Assembly (NCBI RefSeq): GCF_019331775.1
Contig: NZ_JAHBBD010000002.1
Location: 62,001-126,000 of the forward strand
DNA: 64,000 nt
DNA from: Bifidobacterium phasiani
Lineage (GTDB): Bacteria > Actinomycetota > Actinomycetes > Actinomycetales > Bifidobacteriaceae
Direction of reading: 5' to 3'
Shown here piece after piece: positions 1 through 8,696 of this stretch; the stretch's first letter is position 1, and each line of letters starts with the position of its first letter. The position numbers and the translations under genes were made by a program. The notes under the pieces were generated by a model, which was given only the letters and a program-made list of their open reading frames with translations, ran no database searches and was not told where the DNA came from.

Positions 1-2163
1 CGCCACCCAGTACAGCAGCTTCTTGAACGTCTCGTTGGTGATGTAGCCGTGCTCGTCGGCGTTGTAGTCGCGGATGCCGGCCGAGTAGATCTGCAGCAGC
101 GGCGTCGCGTTGATGATCGAGAAGTTGTTCGACCCGGGGAAGCCCAGCTCCTCCTTGTCGGCCTGGTTCGCGGTGAAGAACGGGAAGATCGGGAACTCGT
201 CGGCGTCGGCGAACAGACGCAGCGCCTCCTCGTAGTCCTCCTGGTAGCCCTCCTCGCCCTCGGAGGGGATCAGGCCCACCGAGTACGGGTAGTAGTTGTT
301 GTTCTCCTTGTACTTGGCGAAGGCGCCGTCGCTCAGCCACTTGTGCTGGATGAGCTTGGTGTCGGGGTTCCACAGCTCCTTGAGCACCGCCTGCTGGATG
401 TTGTCGGCGGTCTGCTGCATCGCGTCGGCCTTGGCCTGCAGCTCGTCCTTCTTCGCCGGGTCGGTCTCGGCGTCGGCGGCGGCCTGATAGGCCTGGGCCG
501 AGGCGTTGGCGTTCGCCCACATGTTGGCGGAGCCGTCGGCGCGGTCCATGCGCTGGCCGGAGCGGCCGGGCTCGGAGAAGGAGACGGCGTCCGCGTCGTT
601 GCCGGTCATCGACCACCAGGACCAGTCGATCAGGTAGTTCTCGTTGTCGTTCTGGTTGTCGTTGGCGTCGGGCTCGGTCTCGGAGTTCAGCAGGCCGTTG
701 ACGTCGTCGGAGCCGTAGTCGCCCAGGGCCTCGGCCAGGGAGGACGGTCCGCCGTGGACCTTGTAGGAGTCCCAGCCGGCCTTGGTGATGTACTGCGTGT
801 AGCTGTGGTTCCAGTTCGCCGGGTCGCCCGGGTTGTCGTGGTAGTAGTAGTACCCCGACTCGCCCTTCTTGGCGGTCTGGCCGGCCGAGACCCACGTGCC
901 GTAGGCCAGGTCAGGGTTGCGCAGCCACTTGGTGTCGTTGATGAACATGCCGGAGGTCAGCACGATCTGGTTGTTGTAGCCGAGCACGCCCTCGATCGAG
1001 GTCGGGTACTGGAAGGTGTTGCCGGGCATGTTCGCGTCGAGCGAGTTGAACCGGGCGAGCCACCAGCGGTAGACCACGGTCTTGTCGATGTTGTGCTCCG
1101 GGGTCTCCACGTACGGGATGTTCTCGACCCACCAGCGGTTGTACTCGGTCACCGAGTCGCGGTACGAGGCGACCGGGTCGACGAGGTCGCCGGTGTAGCG
1201 GGCCTCGTACTCGGCGGTGGAGCCGGGCAGCTCGTCGGTGATCAGGCCGAGCTGGAGCTTGGTGGACTGCGTCTCGCCCGCCGCGAGCGCGAGCGTGGAG
1301 ACGAGCGTGCCGTCCTGGACGGCGAAGCCGTTGCCCGAGAAGCGCGGATGCAGCGTGGTCAGGTCGTTCTTCGCGTTGGTGCGGCCGGTCAGCTCGGTGG
1401 CGCCGTTCTCGCCGGAGGCGGCGAACGGGGATTCGGCGGTCAGCGTGACCTCGCCGCCCGTGGAGGAGGTGATCTCGAGGTTGGCGACCATCACGTTGTT
1501 GTACGTGATGTACTTGGTCTCGGTCACGGTGAGCGTGCCGTCCGCGTTGGAGAACACGGTGGTGAAGTAGCTCGGGGTCTGCTTGCGCTGCGTGGTGTCC
1601 TCGCGCATGCGCTGCTCGGCGCCGTTCAGGCTCACGTTTACGGTGAAGCCGGACTTGCCGGTGGAGTCCCAGTACGCGGCGTCGCCGACGAAACCGAGCG
1701 AGCCGGGCGTGTGCGTGTACATGTACGCCGCACGGCCGCGGGCGAACAGGTAGCTGTTGCCGTCGGCGCCCTCGTAGCGGTAGTCGCCGGCGTCGTTCGT
1801 GCCGGTGCCGGTCGGGGCGGCGCCGGTGCGGGTCAGGATCCTGTCGATGTAGAAGTCGTGGTCGGTGTCGGTGCCGGCGCCGTTGGCCACGTCCTTGTCG
1901 AAGATCTGCTGCAGGTAGCTGGTCGACGGGTCGTAGACCAGCCCGTTGTCCTTCAGGTACTGCAGGTAGGTGGGGTCGTCCGATCCGCGGAACGTGGGGT
2001 AGCCCATCGCCGCGTTCGGGTTGTCGATCGCGGCGTCGGCCGCGGCGGCCGTCGATGCCGGCATCAGCATCGACGCCGCGACCAGACCGGCGACCAGCGC
2101 CGTCCCCGATCTGGTCAACGCAGTGCGGAATGTTCCCGCCCTGCGGTCAATCCGTGCATTCAT
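1..2163 (-). CDS. hypBA2: Secreted GH121-like beta-L-arabinobiosidase (HypBA2-like), 3' part outside window
   Basis: Seen: 721 codons run without a stop to the window edge, so the C-terminal part is missing. The start at 2163 has GGAGG about 9 bases upstream. The protein opens with a Sec signal peptide (basic residues, a hydrophobic stretch ending in an alanine-rich cleavage region near residue 40), then an aromatic, Asn- and Gly-rich region that looks like an alpha/alpha-barrel glycosidase (runs such as WWLARFNSLDANMPG and NYLIDWSWWSMTG). Known: in B. longum the GH121 enzyme HypBA2 is a roughly 1,900-residue surface protein that frees beta-L-arabinobiose from hydroxyproline-linked arabinooligosaccharides of plant glycoproteins, and its gene lies beside the GH127 gene and an importer. 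Inferred: same role here, mainly from context. It has its own promoter and operator rather than reading through from GH127. The family call is less certain than that of GH127. Confidence 0.75.
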   Translation of the reverse strand, partial: MNARIDRRAGTFRTALTRSGTALVAGLVAASMLMPASTAAAADAAIDNPNAAMGYPTFRGSDDPTYLQYLKDNGLVYDPSTSYLQQIFDKDVANGAGTDTDHDFYIDRILTRTGAAPTGTGTNDAGDYRYEGADGNSYLFARGRAAYMYTHTPGSLGFVGDAAYWDSTGKSGFTVNVSLNGAEQRMREDTTQRKQTPSYFTTVFSNADGTLTVTETKYITYNNVMVANLEITSSTGGEVTLTAESPFAASGENGATELTGRTNAKNDLTTLHPRFSGNGFAVQDGTLVSTLALAAGETQSTKLQLGLITDELPGSTAEYEARYTGDLVDPVASYRDSVTEYNRWWVENIPYVETPEHNIDKTVVYRWWLARFNSLDANMPGNTFQYPTSIEGVLGYNNQIVLTSGMFINDTKWLRNPDLAYGTWVSAGQTAKKGESGYYYYHDNPGDPANWNHSYTQYITKAGWDSYKVHGGPSSLAEALGDYGSDDVNGLLNSETEPDANDNQNDNENYLIDWSWWSMTGNDADAVSFSEPGRSGQRMDRADGSANMWANANASAQAYQAAADAETDPAKKDELQAKADAMQQTADNIQQAVLKELWNPDTKLIQHKWLSDGAFAKYKENNNYYPYSVGLIPSEGEEGYQEDYEEALRLFADADEFPIFPFFTANQADKEELGFPGSNNFSIINATPLLQIYSAGIRDYNADEHGYITNETFKKLLYWVA

Positions 2164-2316
2164 ACACTGAACTCCTCCCAGGCTGTCGCCTGTTGTCTGT
2201 CTTCCTGCGTCAGACCACCGTCGTCGGAGCCGACGCCTGTATGCGGATATCGCATCGAAACGAGAGAAAACTGCGAAAATACATGCTGGAGATATGGTCA
2301 ATCGCAGCTAATGGCC

Positions 2317-2346
2317 ATCATACGGTATGCGAAACCCCTTTTGCAA
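2317..2346 (-). promoter_or_regulatory. Promoter and LacI operator of the GH121-like gene
   Basis: On the minus strand TTGCAA (2346-2341) and TATGAT (2322-2317) are 18 bases apart. The spacer and -35 are covered by TGCGAAA-CCCC-TTTTGCA (2328-2345), an 18-bp palindrome with one mismatch. Two more copies of the same operator sit at 8360 and 8621. The predicted leader is about 147 bases. Confidence 0.7.
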
Positions 2347-2466
2347 CTTTTCCCCGCGTGTTCGTTGCGGCCGGTCGCGGCGCCCTCGGAACGCCCCGAG
2401 GAGCGCCCCCGCCGCACGCCGATCAGCACCCGGCAACGCGCACGGCGCCGCACGCCGCACGCATGC

Positions 2467-2501
2467 AAAAACGGCCGGCCGTCCGCAACGGACGACCGGC
2501 C
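2467..2501 (-). terminator. Rho-independent terminator after the GH127 operon
   Basis: Minus-strand hairpin with arms of 13 bases (2473-2485 and 2489-2501, one G-T pair) followed by five T residues. It separates the importer-GH127 transcript from the GH121-like gene. Confidence 0.85.
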
Positions 2502-2646
2502 GCCTCTCGTTCCGCGGCGAACCCGCCGGCTCCAGCCCGGCGGACCCGCCGCCCGCCCGGCGTCGCGGCGGTTGTCTCCCCGCCGGCGCCGGGCAAGTCC
2601 ATGCGCGCGCCGCGTCCGCACCAGGGCGGCGCGGCGCGCCCCCGGA

Positions 2647-4665
2647 TCAGGTCCGGTTCAGCCAGACCGTCATCTGCCCGTCGGCGCGGTTCGCCCAGGC
2701 GTAGTACGGCACCATCTTGAGCTCGACCAGCTCGGAGATGCCGCGCTCGGCGGCGTCGACGTACAGCGGCGCGTCCTCGGCGTCCTGCGCGGCGCGGATC
2801 GCGGCGCGCGTCACCACGCCCACGCCGCCGAGCAGGTCGGGGTCGAAGCGGTAGCCCGCCTCGGTCGGCGAGGCCGCGCTCAGCGAGTACAGCCACAGCG
2901 GGCCGGGGTTGTCGCACTCCTCCGCGCAGTACACCAGCGGGCCGCGCATCACCGCGACCTTGCCGACGTCCTCGCGCACGCGGTTCGAGGCTCGCACCAG
3001 GCGCACCGCCATGTCCAGATCGAGTTCGACCGTGAAGCCCTCGCATCCGGCGGGCACGTCGACGTACGCGAACCCGTCGCGCACGTCGGCCGGCACGCGG
3101 CGGCCGTCGACGCGCAGCTCGCAGCCCTTCGCCGACCACGCCGGCACGCGCACGCCGAAGCGGACCGGCGCGTCCGTCGGGTTCGCGATGCTCCACGAGA
3201 TCGCGCCGTCCCACGGGTAGTCGCCGCGCTGGTCGACCGTCACGCCGTCGGGGAACACGGCCTTCGAGGCGATGAACTGGTCGGCCAGGATCGTGCCGTC
3301 CTCGCAGGTCGCGTAGATGTAGCGGTCGATCGAGGTGATCAGCCGGGCCAGGTTGGCCGGGCAGCACGCGCAGGCGAACCAGCCGGCGCGGTGCGTGAGC
3401 ACGTGCTTCTTGTCCGGCGTGCCGGCGGATGCGGCCGGGTCGGCCTCCAGCGGGTTGACGTAGTAGAAGTGCGTGCCGTCGAGCGACATGCCGGCCAGCG
3501 CGCCGTTGAACAGCTCCTTCTCCAGCACGTCGCCGTACTCGCCGCGCGGCTCGGACAGCAGCATCTGCCGGGCGAAGAAGCTCATCGCCACGCTGGCGCA
3601 GGTCTCGCCGTACATCGTGTCGTTCGGCAGGTCGTAGTCGTAGGTGAACGATTCGCCCACATGCGTGGAGCCGACCTGGCCGGTGATGTACATGCGGCGG
3701 CGCACGATGCTGTCCCACAGCCGCCGCGCCGAGGCGGCCATCGAGGCGTCGCCGGTCAGACGGGCGATGTGCGCCAGACCGGTGCACAGGTAGCCGACGC
3801 GCACCGCGTGGCCGTCGGCGTCGCGCTGGTCGGCGACCGGCTCGGCGGCCTGGTAGTACGTGCGAGGGAAGTCGCGGATGACGGCGAAGAAGTCGCGCTC
3901 CCACCCGTCGGCCCGGTTCTGCTCGTCGTAGAACTCCGGGTCCCGGCCGCGCACGTCGAGCAGCCAGCGGCCGAGCTCGGCGTAGCGCGCCTCGCCGGTC
4001 GCCTCGGTCAGGCGGGCCAGGGCCAGCTCGATCTCCGGATGGCCGTCGGCGCCGTGGATCATCCCCTCGCCGTCGCCGAAGTTCGCCTCGATGCAGTCGG
4101 CCATGCGGCGCGCCACGTCCAGCGCCTTTTCGCTGCCGGTGGCCTGCCAGTAGGCGACGGCGGCCTCGATGTAGTGGCCCATCACGTACAGCTCGTGCGA
4201 CTGCTGGATGCGCCTGAAGCGGCGCTCGGGCTCCTTGATCTGGAAGTAGGTGTCCAGGTAGCCGTCCTGGCGCTGGGCGCGCGCGATGACGTCGACGACC
4301 TCGTCGGCCAGCCGGCGCAGCTCGGGGTCGTCGCGGCGCTGCAGCGCGTAGGCCACGGCCTCGAGCCACTTGTAGACGTCGGAGTCCTGGAACAGCATGC
4401 CGTGGAACGGGGCGTCCATGTCGCCGGCGGCCACGCGCAGGTTGCGCATGGCGTGGTTGCGGGTGTCGTACTCGTCGACCGGGTTGCCGCCCGGGTCCGG
4501 CGGCAGGGCGACGTCGCGCTCGCCGTTGAGCACGGACCACTGGTACGGCAGCACCTGCTCGGTGACCAGATCGACGTAGCGCCGCCAGAACGACGAGGTG
4601 ATCTCCACCTGCGGGAGCCCCCGCTCCGAGCGGTATGGATTCGGCTTGGGATTGGTAGTGCACAT
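2647..4665 (-). CDS. hypBA1: GH127 beta-L-arabinofuranosidase (HypBA1-like)
   Basis: Intracellular exo-enzyme that removes L-arabinose from imported beta-1,2-linked arabinobiose. The 672-residue protein matches B. longum HypBA1 (658 residues) over its length from memory: the N-terminal ITSSFW, GYLDTYFQIKE, HGADGHPEIELALA and THVGESFTYDYDLPND segments are all present. The family's zinc site and cysteine nucleophile are intact: YGETC gives Glu354 and Cys356, and CACCPAN gives Cys434 and Cys435 (known equivalents Glu338, Cys340, Cys417, Cys418). I chose the ATG at 4665 because it aligns the N-terminus with the family; the upstream GTG at 4716 would add a low-complexity basic stretch. No clear Shine-Dalgarno is visible. 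No signal peptide. It lies 198 bases after the last importer gene, with a hairpin between, and ends at a strong terminator. Confidence 0.93.
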   Translation of the reverse strand: MCTTNPKPNPYRSERGLPQVEITSSFWRRYVDLVTEQVLPYQWSVLNGERDVALPPDPGGNPVDEYDTRNHAMRNLRVAAGDMDAPFHGMLFQDSDVYKWLEAVAYALQRRDDPELRRLADEVVDVIARAQRQDGYLDTYFQIKEPERRFRRIQQSHELYVMGHYIEAAVAYWQATGSEKALDVARRMADCIEANFGDGEGMIHGADGHPEIELALARLTEATGEARYAELGRWLLDVRGRDPEFYDEQNRADGWERDFFAVIRDFPRTYYQAAEPVADQRDADGHAVRVGYLCTGLAHIARLTGDASMAASARRLWDSIVRRRMYITGQVGSTHVGESFTYDYDLPNDTMYGETCASVAMSFFARQMLLSEPRGEYGDVLEKELFNGALAGMSLDGTHFYYVNPLEADPAASAGTPDKKHVLTHRAGWFACACCPANLARLITSIDRYIYATCEDGTILADQFIASKAVFPDGVTVDQRGDYPWDGAISWSIANPTDAPVRFGVRVPAWSAKGCELRVDGRRVPADVRDGFAYVDVPAGCEGFTVELDLDMAVRLVRASNRVREDVGKVAVMRGPLVYCAEECDNPGPLWLYSLSAASPTEAGYRFDPDLLGGVGVVTRAAIRAAQDAEDAPLYVDAAERGISELVELKMVPYYAWANRADGQMTVWLNRT

Positions 4666-4739
4666 GATTTGCGTTTCGTCCGTTTCGTTGCGATCCCGGC
4701 CTCTGCCGCGCCCCACGGCGGCGGTGCGCCGGCATGGCG

Positions 4740-4787
4740 CGGCCGGCGTGCGCCCTGCGGCATGACGCCCGGGGCGCGCGCCGGCCG
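4740..4787 (-). other. Intercistronic hairpin between permease and GH127
   Basis: Arms of 16 bases (4740-4755 and 4772-4787) pair with one mismatch. There is no T tract, so it is more likely an mRNA-stability or partial-termination element than a full terminator. Confidence 0.5.
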
Positions 4788-4863
4788 TGGTCCGGCGGAG
4801 AGGGTCGGGACGGGTGGGTGGTACGCCGCCCGGCCGGCGTCGGCGCGGCCGGGCGGATGGCCG

Positions 4864-5682
4864 TCAGCCCTTGACGGCGCCGGCCATGAAGCCCTTGACG
4901 TAGTACTTCTGCAGGGCCAGGAACAGGATGGCCGCGGGGATGAGCAGCACCACGACGCCGGCCTCGGTGGCGCCGTAGTCGATGACGCCCATCGTCTGCT
5001 GGCGCATGTTGACCATCGCCAGCGGCAGCGGGGTGTTGTCGGATCCGGCGAGGTACAGCGGGATCATGAAGTTGTTCCACGCCTCGAGGAACGCGAGCAG
5101 GCCGACGGTGACCATCGAGGGCTTGACGACCGGGACCAGGATGCGCACCAGCGCCTGGAACGAGTTGCAGCCGTCGACCATCGCGGCCTCCTCCATGTCC
5201 TTGGGGATCGCGTCGAAGGCGTTGCGCATGATGAAGGTCGACATCGGCAGCTGGAACAGCGTGAGCACCAGGCCGATGCCCACCAGCGTGTTGTTCAGGC
5301 CGATCTGGCTGTACCACACCATCAGCGGGATGAGCAGCGAGGCGTAGGGCACCATCAGGATCGACAGCGTGACCATGAAGCCGAGGTTGCGGCCCGGATA
5401 GTCGAAGCGGGAGAACGAGTAGCCGGCCATCGTGCAGATGACGACCGACAGCACGATCGTGACCAGCGAGATGACGATCGAGTTGAACAGGTACGCCGGC
5501 AGCCCGGCCTGGTAGTTGAACAGCGTGATGTAGTTGTTCACGCCCCAGCCGTCGGTCTGGGCGGAGCCCGGCTGCGGGCTGAACGAGCTGACGATGACCC
5601 AGATGAGCGGGGAGACGAAGACGAGGGCGAGGATCGCCTGCAGCACGCGGGCGATGACGCGCTTCCACAACGGGGTGGTCAT
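4864..5682 (-). CDS. ABC sugar transporter permease, MalG type
   Basis: Inner-membrane subunit of the arabinooligosaccharide importer. The 272-residue protein has six predicted membrane segments and, near its C-terminal third, the EAA loop (EEAAMVDGCNSFQALVRILV) that docks the ATPase. It ends in the GAVKG tail common to MalG-type subunits. The start at 5682 has AAGGAGG nine bases upstream, and the gene begins 13 bases after the partner permease stops, so the two are co-transcribed. No ATPase gene is present in the locus; bifidobacteria normally serve many such importers with a shared MsmK-type ATPase encoded elsewhere (family knowledge, not shown here). Confidence 0.92.
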   Translation of the reverse strand: MTTPLWKRVIARVLQAILALVFVSPLIWVIVSSFSPQPGSAQTDGWGVNNYITLFNYQAGLPAYLFNSIVISLVTIVLSVVICTMAGYSFSRFDYPGRNLGFMVTLSILMVPYASLLIPLMVWYSQIGLNNTLVGIGLVLTLFQLPMSTFIMRNAFDAIPKDMEEAAMVDGCNSFQALVRILVPVVKPSMVTVGLLAFLEAWNNFMIPLYLAGSDNTPLPLAMVNMRQQTMGVIDYGATEAGVVVLLIPAAILFLALQKYYVKGFMAGAVKG

Positions 5683-5695
5683 GGCGGGTACCTCC

Positions 5696-6613
5696 TTACT
5701 TGGTGTTGTCGCGCATGCCGCGCATCTGGATGGAGTTGATGATCATCAGGGCCACGAGCACGACCAGCGACAGCGCCGCCGCCATGCCGAGGTCCTTCTT
5801 GGAGTCGAAGGCGAAGTTGTAGATCAGCTGCACGACCGTCATCGTCGCGTTGTTCGGGCCGCCCTTGGTCAGGATGAAGAACTGGTCGAAGGCGAGGATC
5901 GAGCCGGTCACGCAGTAGACCAGGCACATCACGATGGTCGGCTTCATCAGCGGCAGCGTGATCGAGCGGAAGATGCGCCACGTGCCGGCGCCGTCCATGC
6001 GGGCCGCCTCGTACAGGTCGCCGGGGATCGACTGCAGGCCGATCATCATCAGCAGCATGTAGTAGCCGGAGAAGCGCCAGACGATGACGATGATCGTGGC
6101 CCACAGCGCGCTCTGGCCGGTGGCGAGCACCGAGCCGCCCTCGTCCATCAGCCCGAAGAAGCTCAGGATCTTGGTGACGGGACCGACCTGCGGCGAGTAC
6201 AGCGCGTAGAACAGCAGCGAGGCGGAGGCCAGGCCCGTGGCGCTCGGCAGCAGGAAGCAGGTGCGCAGCACGTTGTTCCAGCGGCTGGACTCCTGCACCA
6301 TCAGCGCCAGGCCGAGGCCGAGCACCAGCAGGAAGATCGTGACGATCACCGTGTACTCGAGGGTGAACACGATGGACTGGCCGAGCAGCGGGTGGTTGAA
6401 CACCTCGATGAAGTTGTCCGGGAAGTTCCAGCCGCGGTTGCCGCCCATCAGGCTCCACCGCGAGCAGGCCATGACGATCAGCAGGACGATGGGCACGAAG
6501 AACAGCGCGACGATCATCACCCAGTCGGGCAGCGCGTACAACAGGCCGCGTCGCGTGGCGTCGGCGCGCTCCCTCGAACGCGTCTTCGCCGGGTGCTTGG
6601 AGACGCTTGTCAT
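5696..6613 (-). CDS. ABC sugar transporter permease, MalF type
   Basis: Second channel subunit of the same importer, 305 residues. After a basic cytoplasmic N-terminus come membrane segments starting at LPDWVMIVALFFVPIVLLIV and an EAA loop (YEAARMDGAGTWRIFRSITL) typical of MalF/UgpA-type permeases. The ATG at 6613 was chosen over an in-frame start 150 bases upstream because GGAGAG precedes it and the upstream extension is low-complexity arginine-rich sequence. A 277-base gap with a strong hairpin separates it from the binding-protein gene, a layout that often gives more binding protein than permease. Confidence 0.92.
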   Translation of the reverse strand: MTSVSKHPAKTRSRERADATRRGLLYALPDWVMIVALFFVPIVLLIVMACSRWSLMGGNRGWNFPDNFIEVFNHPLLGQSIVFTLEYTVIVTIFLLVLGLGLALMVQESSRWNNVLRTCFLLPSATGLASASLLFYALYSPQVGPVTKILSFFGLMDEGGSVLATGQSALWATIIVIVWRFSGYYMLLMMIGLQSIPGDLYEAARMDGAGTWRIFRSITLPLMKPTIVMCLVYCVTGSILAFDQFFILTKGGPNNATMTVVQLIYNFAFDSKKDLGMAAALSLVVLVALMIINSIQMRGMRDNTK

Positions 6614-6850
6614 AGTTCTCTCCTCACTTGGTTGGATTGCGGGGATTCGTCGGTGAGATCCCTCATGGGCCCCGGACCGGCTGCGGTCCGTAGCCCGTGA
6701 CGTGCCTCGGCGGCGCGGTCCCGGCCCCGGAAGACGGGCGTCGCGGGACGCGCGGGCGCGCATGGGCGGCCCGCGACGGCCCGCGGCCGCCGTCCGTCGG
6801 AGGAAGGAAAAGGAGAAAAGGGGAAAGGCAATGAAGCGGAGGAGGGGCGG

Positions 6851-6885
6851 GACGGGCGCGGCTCCGCATGCGGGCCGCGCCCGTC
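6851..6885 (-). other. Hairpin downstream of the binding-protein gene
   Basis: Perfect 12-bp arms (6851-6862 and 6874-6885), with a further self-complementary CCGCATGCGG in the loop, begin six bases after the binding-protein stop. The minus strand that follows is pyrimidine-rich without a real T tract. It probably acts as an attenuator or 3'-end stabiliser. Confidence 0.55.
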
Positions 6886-6890
6886 GGCCG

Positions 6891-8207
6891 TCACTGGGCC
6901 AGGATGTCGGTGACGGCCTGGTTGTCGGCCTCGAGGCTGTCGCCCGAGCCCCACACGTAGTTCTGGATCAGCAGCTGCCACGGGGAGCCGGCGGCGTTGA
7001 ACGCCTCGTTGAAGGCGGCCGACTTCGGGGTCTGGCCGTTGCCGTCGATGATCGTGGAGTTGATGGTCTGGATGCGCGGGTCGGCGTCCTCGTAGGCGGT
7101 CTGCAGCGTCTCGATGTTCGAGGCGGTGTAGCCGTTGGCCGCGAAGACCTCGGCCTGGGTGTCGGACTGCATCAGCCAGTGCAGGAAGTTCCAGGCCTGC
7201 GCGACGTGCTCGCTGTCCTTGGAGATGCCCATCGCGTCGCCGCCCAGGAACGTGGAGGTGCCGCCGGAGGTGCCGGCGATCGGGGTGACGCCCACCTCGA
7301 AGCCGCCCGAGGCCTCGGCGTCGAAGATGTCGTTGAGCGAGGTGTTCGGGTAGGGCATGACGCCGATGACGCCGTTGGCGAACGGGGCGGTCCAGGTCGC
7401 GCCGGTCTCCTCCTTGGAGCCCGCGCCCAGGCCGTTGTCGGTGTTGGCGAGCTCGCGGTAGGAGTCGAGCACGGCCTTCATCGAGTCGTTGTCGAGCATG
7501 GCCTCGGTGCCGTCCTCGTTCATGACGGCCTCGCCGTCGGCCCAGGCGGACGGGAACAGGTCGAAGGCGAGCGCGCCGCCGGACTGGCCGGCGAGGTAGG
7601 AGCCCGCGACGCCGTCCTGGCCGAGGGCGGCCACGGCCTTGGCCTGCTCGGTGAAGGACTCGATGTCGGTCGGGCCCTGCTCGGGGTCGAGGCCGGCCTG
7701 CTCGTAGAGGTCCTTGTTCCACACCCACACGGAGACGTCGGTGATGAACGGCAGCGTGTACTTCGCGCCGTCGACGGTGCCGGCCTCGATGTGGCCCTGC
7801 TGCAGGTCGTCGAGGTTGTCCAGGCCGTCGATCTGCTCGGTGATGTCGGCGAAGATGCCCTCGGAGGCCCAGTACGGGATGCGCACGACGTCGCCGGCGA
7901 GGATGTCGGGCAGCGAGTCGGTCTGCGAGGCGCCGCCGACGCGGCCCTCCATGTCGTCGTTCGGGATGATCTCGAGCTTGACCTGGTTCTCGTGGGAGGC
8001 GTTGTATGCGTCCACGACGGCCTGGGCCTGGCGCTCCAGCGGGGAGCGGGTCCACAGGGTGATCTCGGTGCCGTCGTCGGTGCCCTCGGCGGGGATGTCG
8101 GCCGGGGCGGCGGTGCCGCCGTTGCCGCCGCAGGCGGCCAGGGGGACGATGAGCGCAGCGGCCGCGATGCCGGCAAGCGTTCGCGCGGCCTTGTTGAAAG
8201 ACACCAT
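6891..8207 (-). CDS. Sugar-binding lipoprotein of the arabinooligosaccharide ABC importer
   Basis: Extracellular solute-binding protein of family 1, 438 residues. The N-terminus is a lipoprotein signal with lipobox VPLAAC (Cys near residue 26) followed by a short flexible linker. Downstream features such as ITLWTRSPLE, the DILAGDVVRIPYW segment and AQAWNFLHWLMQS are typical of the group. It is the first gene of the minus-strand operon binding protein - permease - permease - GH127 and is divergent from its LacI regulator. Inferred ligand: beta-L-arabinobiose or related oligosaccharide released by the GH121-like enzyme; the sequence alone does not prove this. The start is supported by a weak AGAAAG stretch. 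Confidence 0.9.
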   Translation of the reverse strand: MVSFNKAARTLAGIAAAALIVPLAACGGNGGTAAPADIPAEGTDDGTEITLWTRSPLERQAQAVVDAYNASHENQVKLEIIPNDDMEGRVGGASQTDSLPDILAGDVVRIPYWASEGIFADITEQIDGLDNLDDLQQGHIEAGTVDGAKYTLPFITDVSVWVWNKDLYEQAGLDPEQGPTDIESFTEQAKAVAALGQDGVAGSYLAGQSGGALAFDLFPSAWADGEAVMNEDGTEAMLDNDSMKAVLDSYRELANTDNGLGAGSKEETGATWTAPFANGVIGVMPYPNTSLNDIFDAEASGGFEVGVTPIAGTSGGTSTFLGGDAMGISKDSEHVAQAWNFLHWLMQSDTQAEVFAANGYTASNIETLQTAYEDADPRIQTINSTIIDGNGQTPKSAAFNEAFNAAGSPWQLLIQNYVWGSGDSLEADNQAVTDILAQ

Positions 8208-8335
8208 GTTCGCTTCTTTCTCTTGTTCGGTTACCGCTCAGCAGTGAGAGTCGGTGGCGGAGCATCCGCCGTTCGGCCCGCGCCTCCCCGTCGTTCTTCC
8301 ATGAGCTTCGAGGAAAACTGCGAAAGCCTTTTCTC

Positions 8336-8377
8336 ATCATAGGGCAGCGTCGGCGTGAATGCAAAATCGCTTTCGCA
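8336..8377 (-). promoter_or_regulatory. Promoter and LacI operator of the importer operon
   Basis: Minus-strand -35 TTGCAT (8364-8359) and -10 TATGAT (8341-8336) are 17 bases apart. The operator TGCAAAA-TCGC-TTTCGCA (8360-8377) overlaps the -35 and differs from a perfect palindrome at one position. Confidence 0.75.
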
Positions 8378-8522
8378 TTTTCTTCACGTCTCCATCACAT
8401 TTGGGACGATCGCCCCAAAACACTCACACATCGCACCAAAACCGCACAGAAACATATACGATCACGAACGATAAGCCATCACGGAACGGTAAAGTTTTCC
8501 TTGCGTTTATCAAGCAACGAAG

Positions 8523-8536
8523 CCCCCCCCCCCCCC
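8523..8536. repeat. Homopolymer of 14 C residues in the divergent promoter region
   Basis: Uninterrupted run of 14 C (14 G on the minus strand) between the two divergent promoters, followed by a short T run. Long homopolymers are slippage-prone; the count may also be a sequencing artefact. Confidence 0.9.
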
Positions 8537-8620
8537 GACTTTTTTCCCACCATATCCCGTCACGACACAGAGAAACCAACGCCGCCGACCATCCGCGACC
8601 ACCCCCGCCCCTATGGTTAA

Positions 8621-8662
8621 TGCGAAAAATATTTCGCAAACCGGACCGATTGCGGCTATACT
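8621..8662 (+). promoter_or_regulatory. Promoter and autoregulatory operator of lacI
   Basis: Perfect palindrome TGCGAAA-AATA-TTTCGCA (8621-8638) overlaps the expected -35 region of a promoter with -10 TATACT (8657-8662). A second inverted repeat, TTGCGG with CCGCAA nine bases apart (8650-8670), spans the -10. Confidence 0.75.
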
Positions 8663-8696
8663 GTCCGCAAGGGACATGCACAAGGAGGTCAGCCTC

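Noticed and set aside
4666..4716. GTG start at 4716 for the GH127 gene
   Set aside because: It adds 17 Arg/Gly/Asp-rich residues not found in HypBA1; the ATG at 4665 fits the family better.
49..5739. Very long open frame on the plus strand opposite the arabinooligosaccharide locus
   Set aside because: It runs antisense through five recognisable genes and is rich in Val/Arg/Gly, the usual shadow of GC-rich coding DNA read on the opposite strand.
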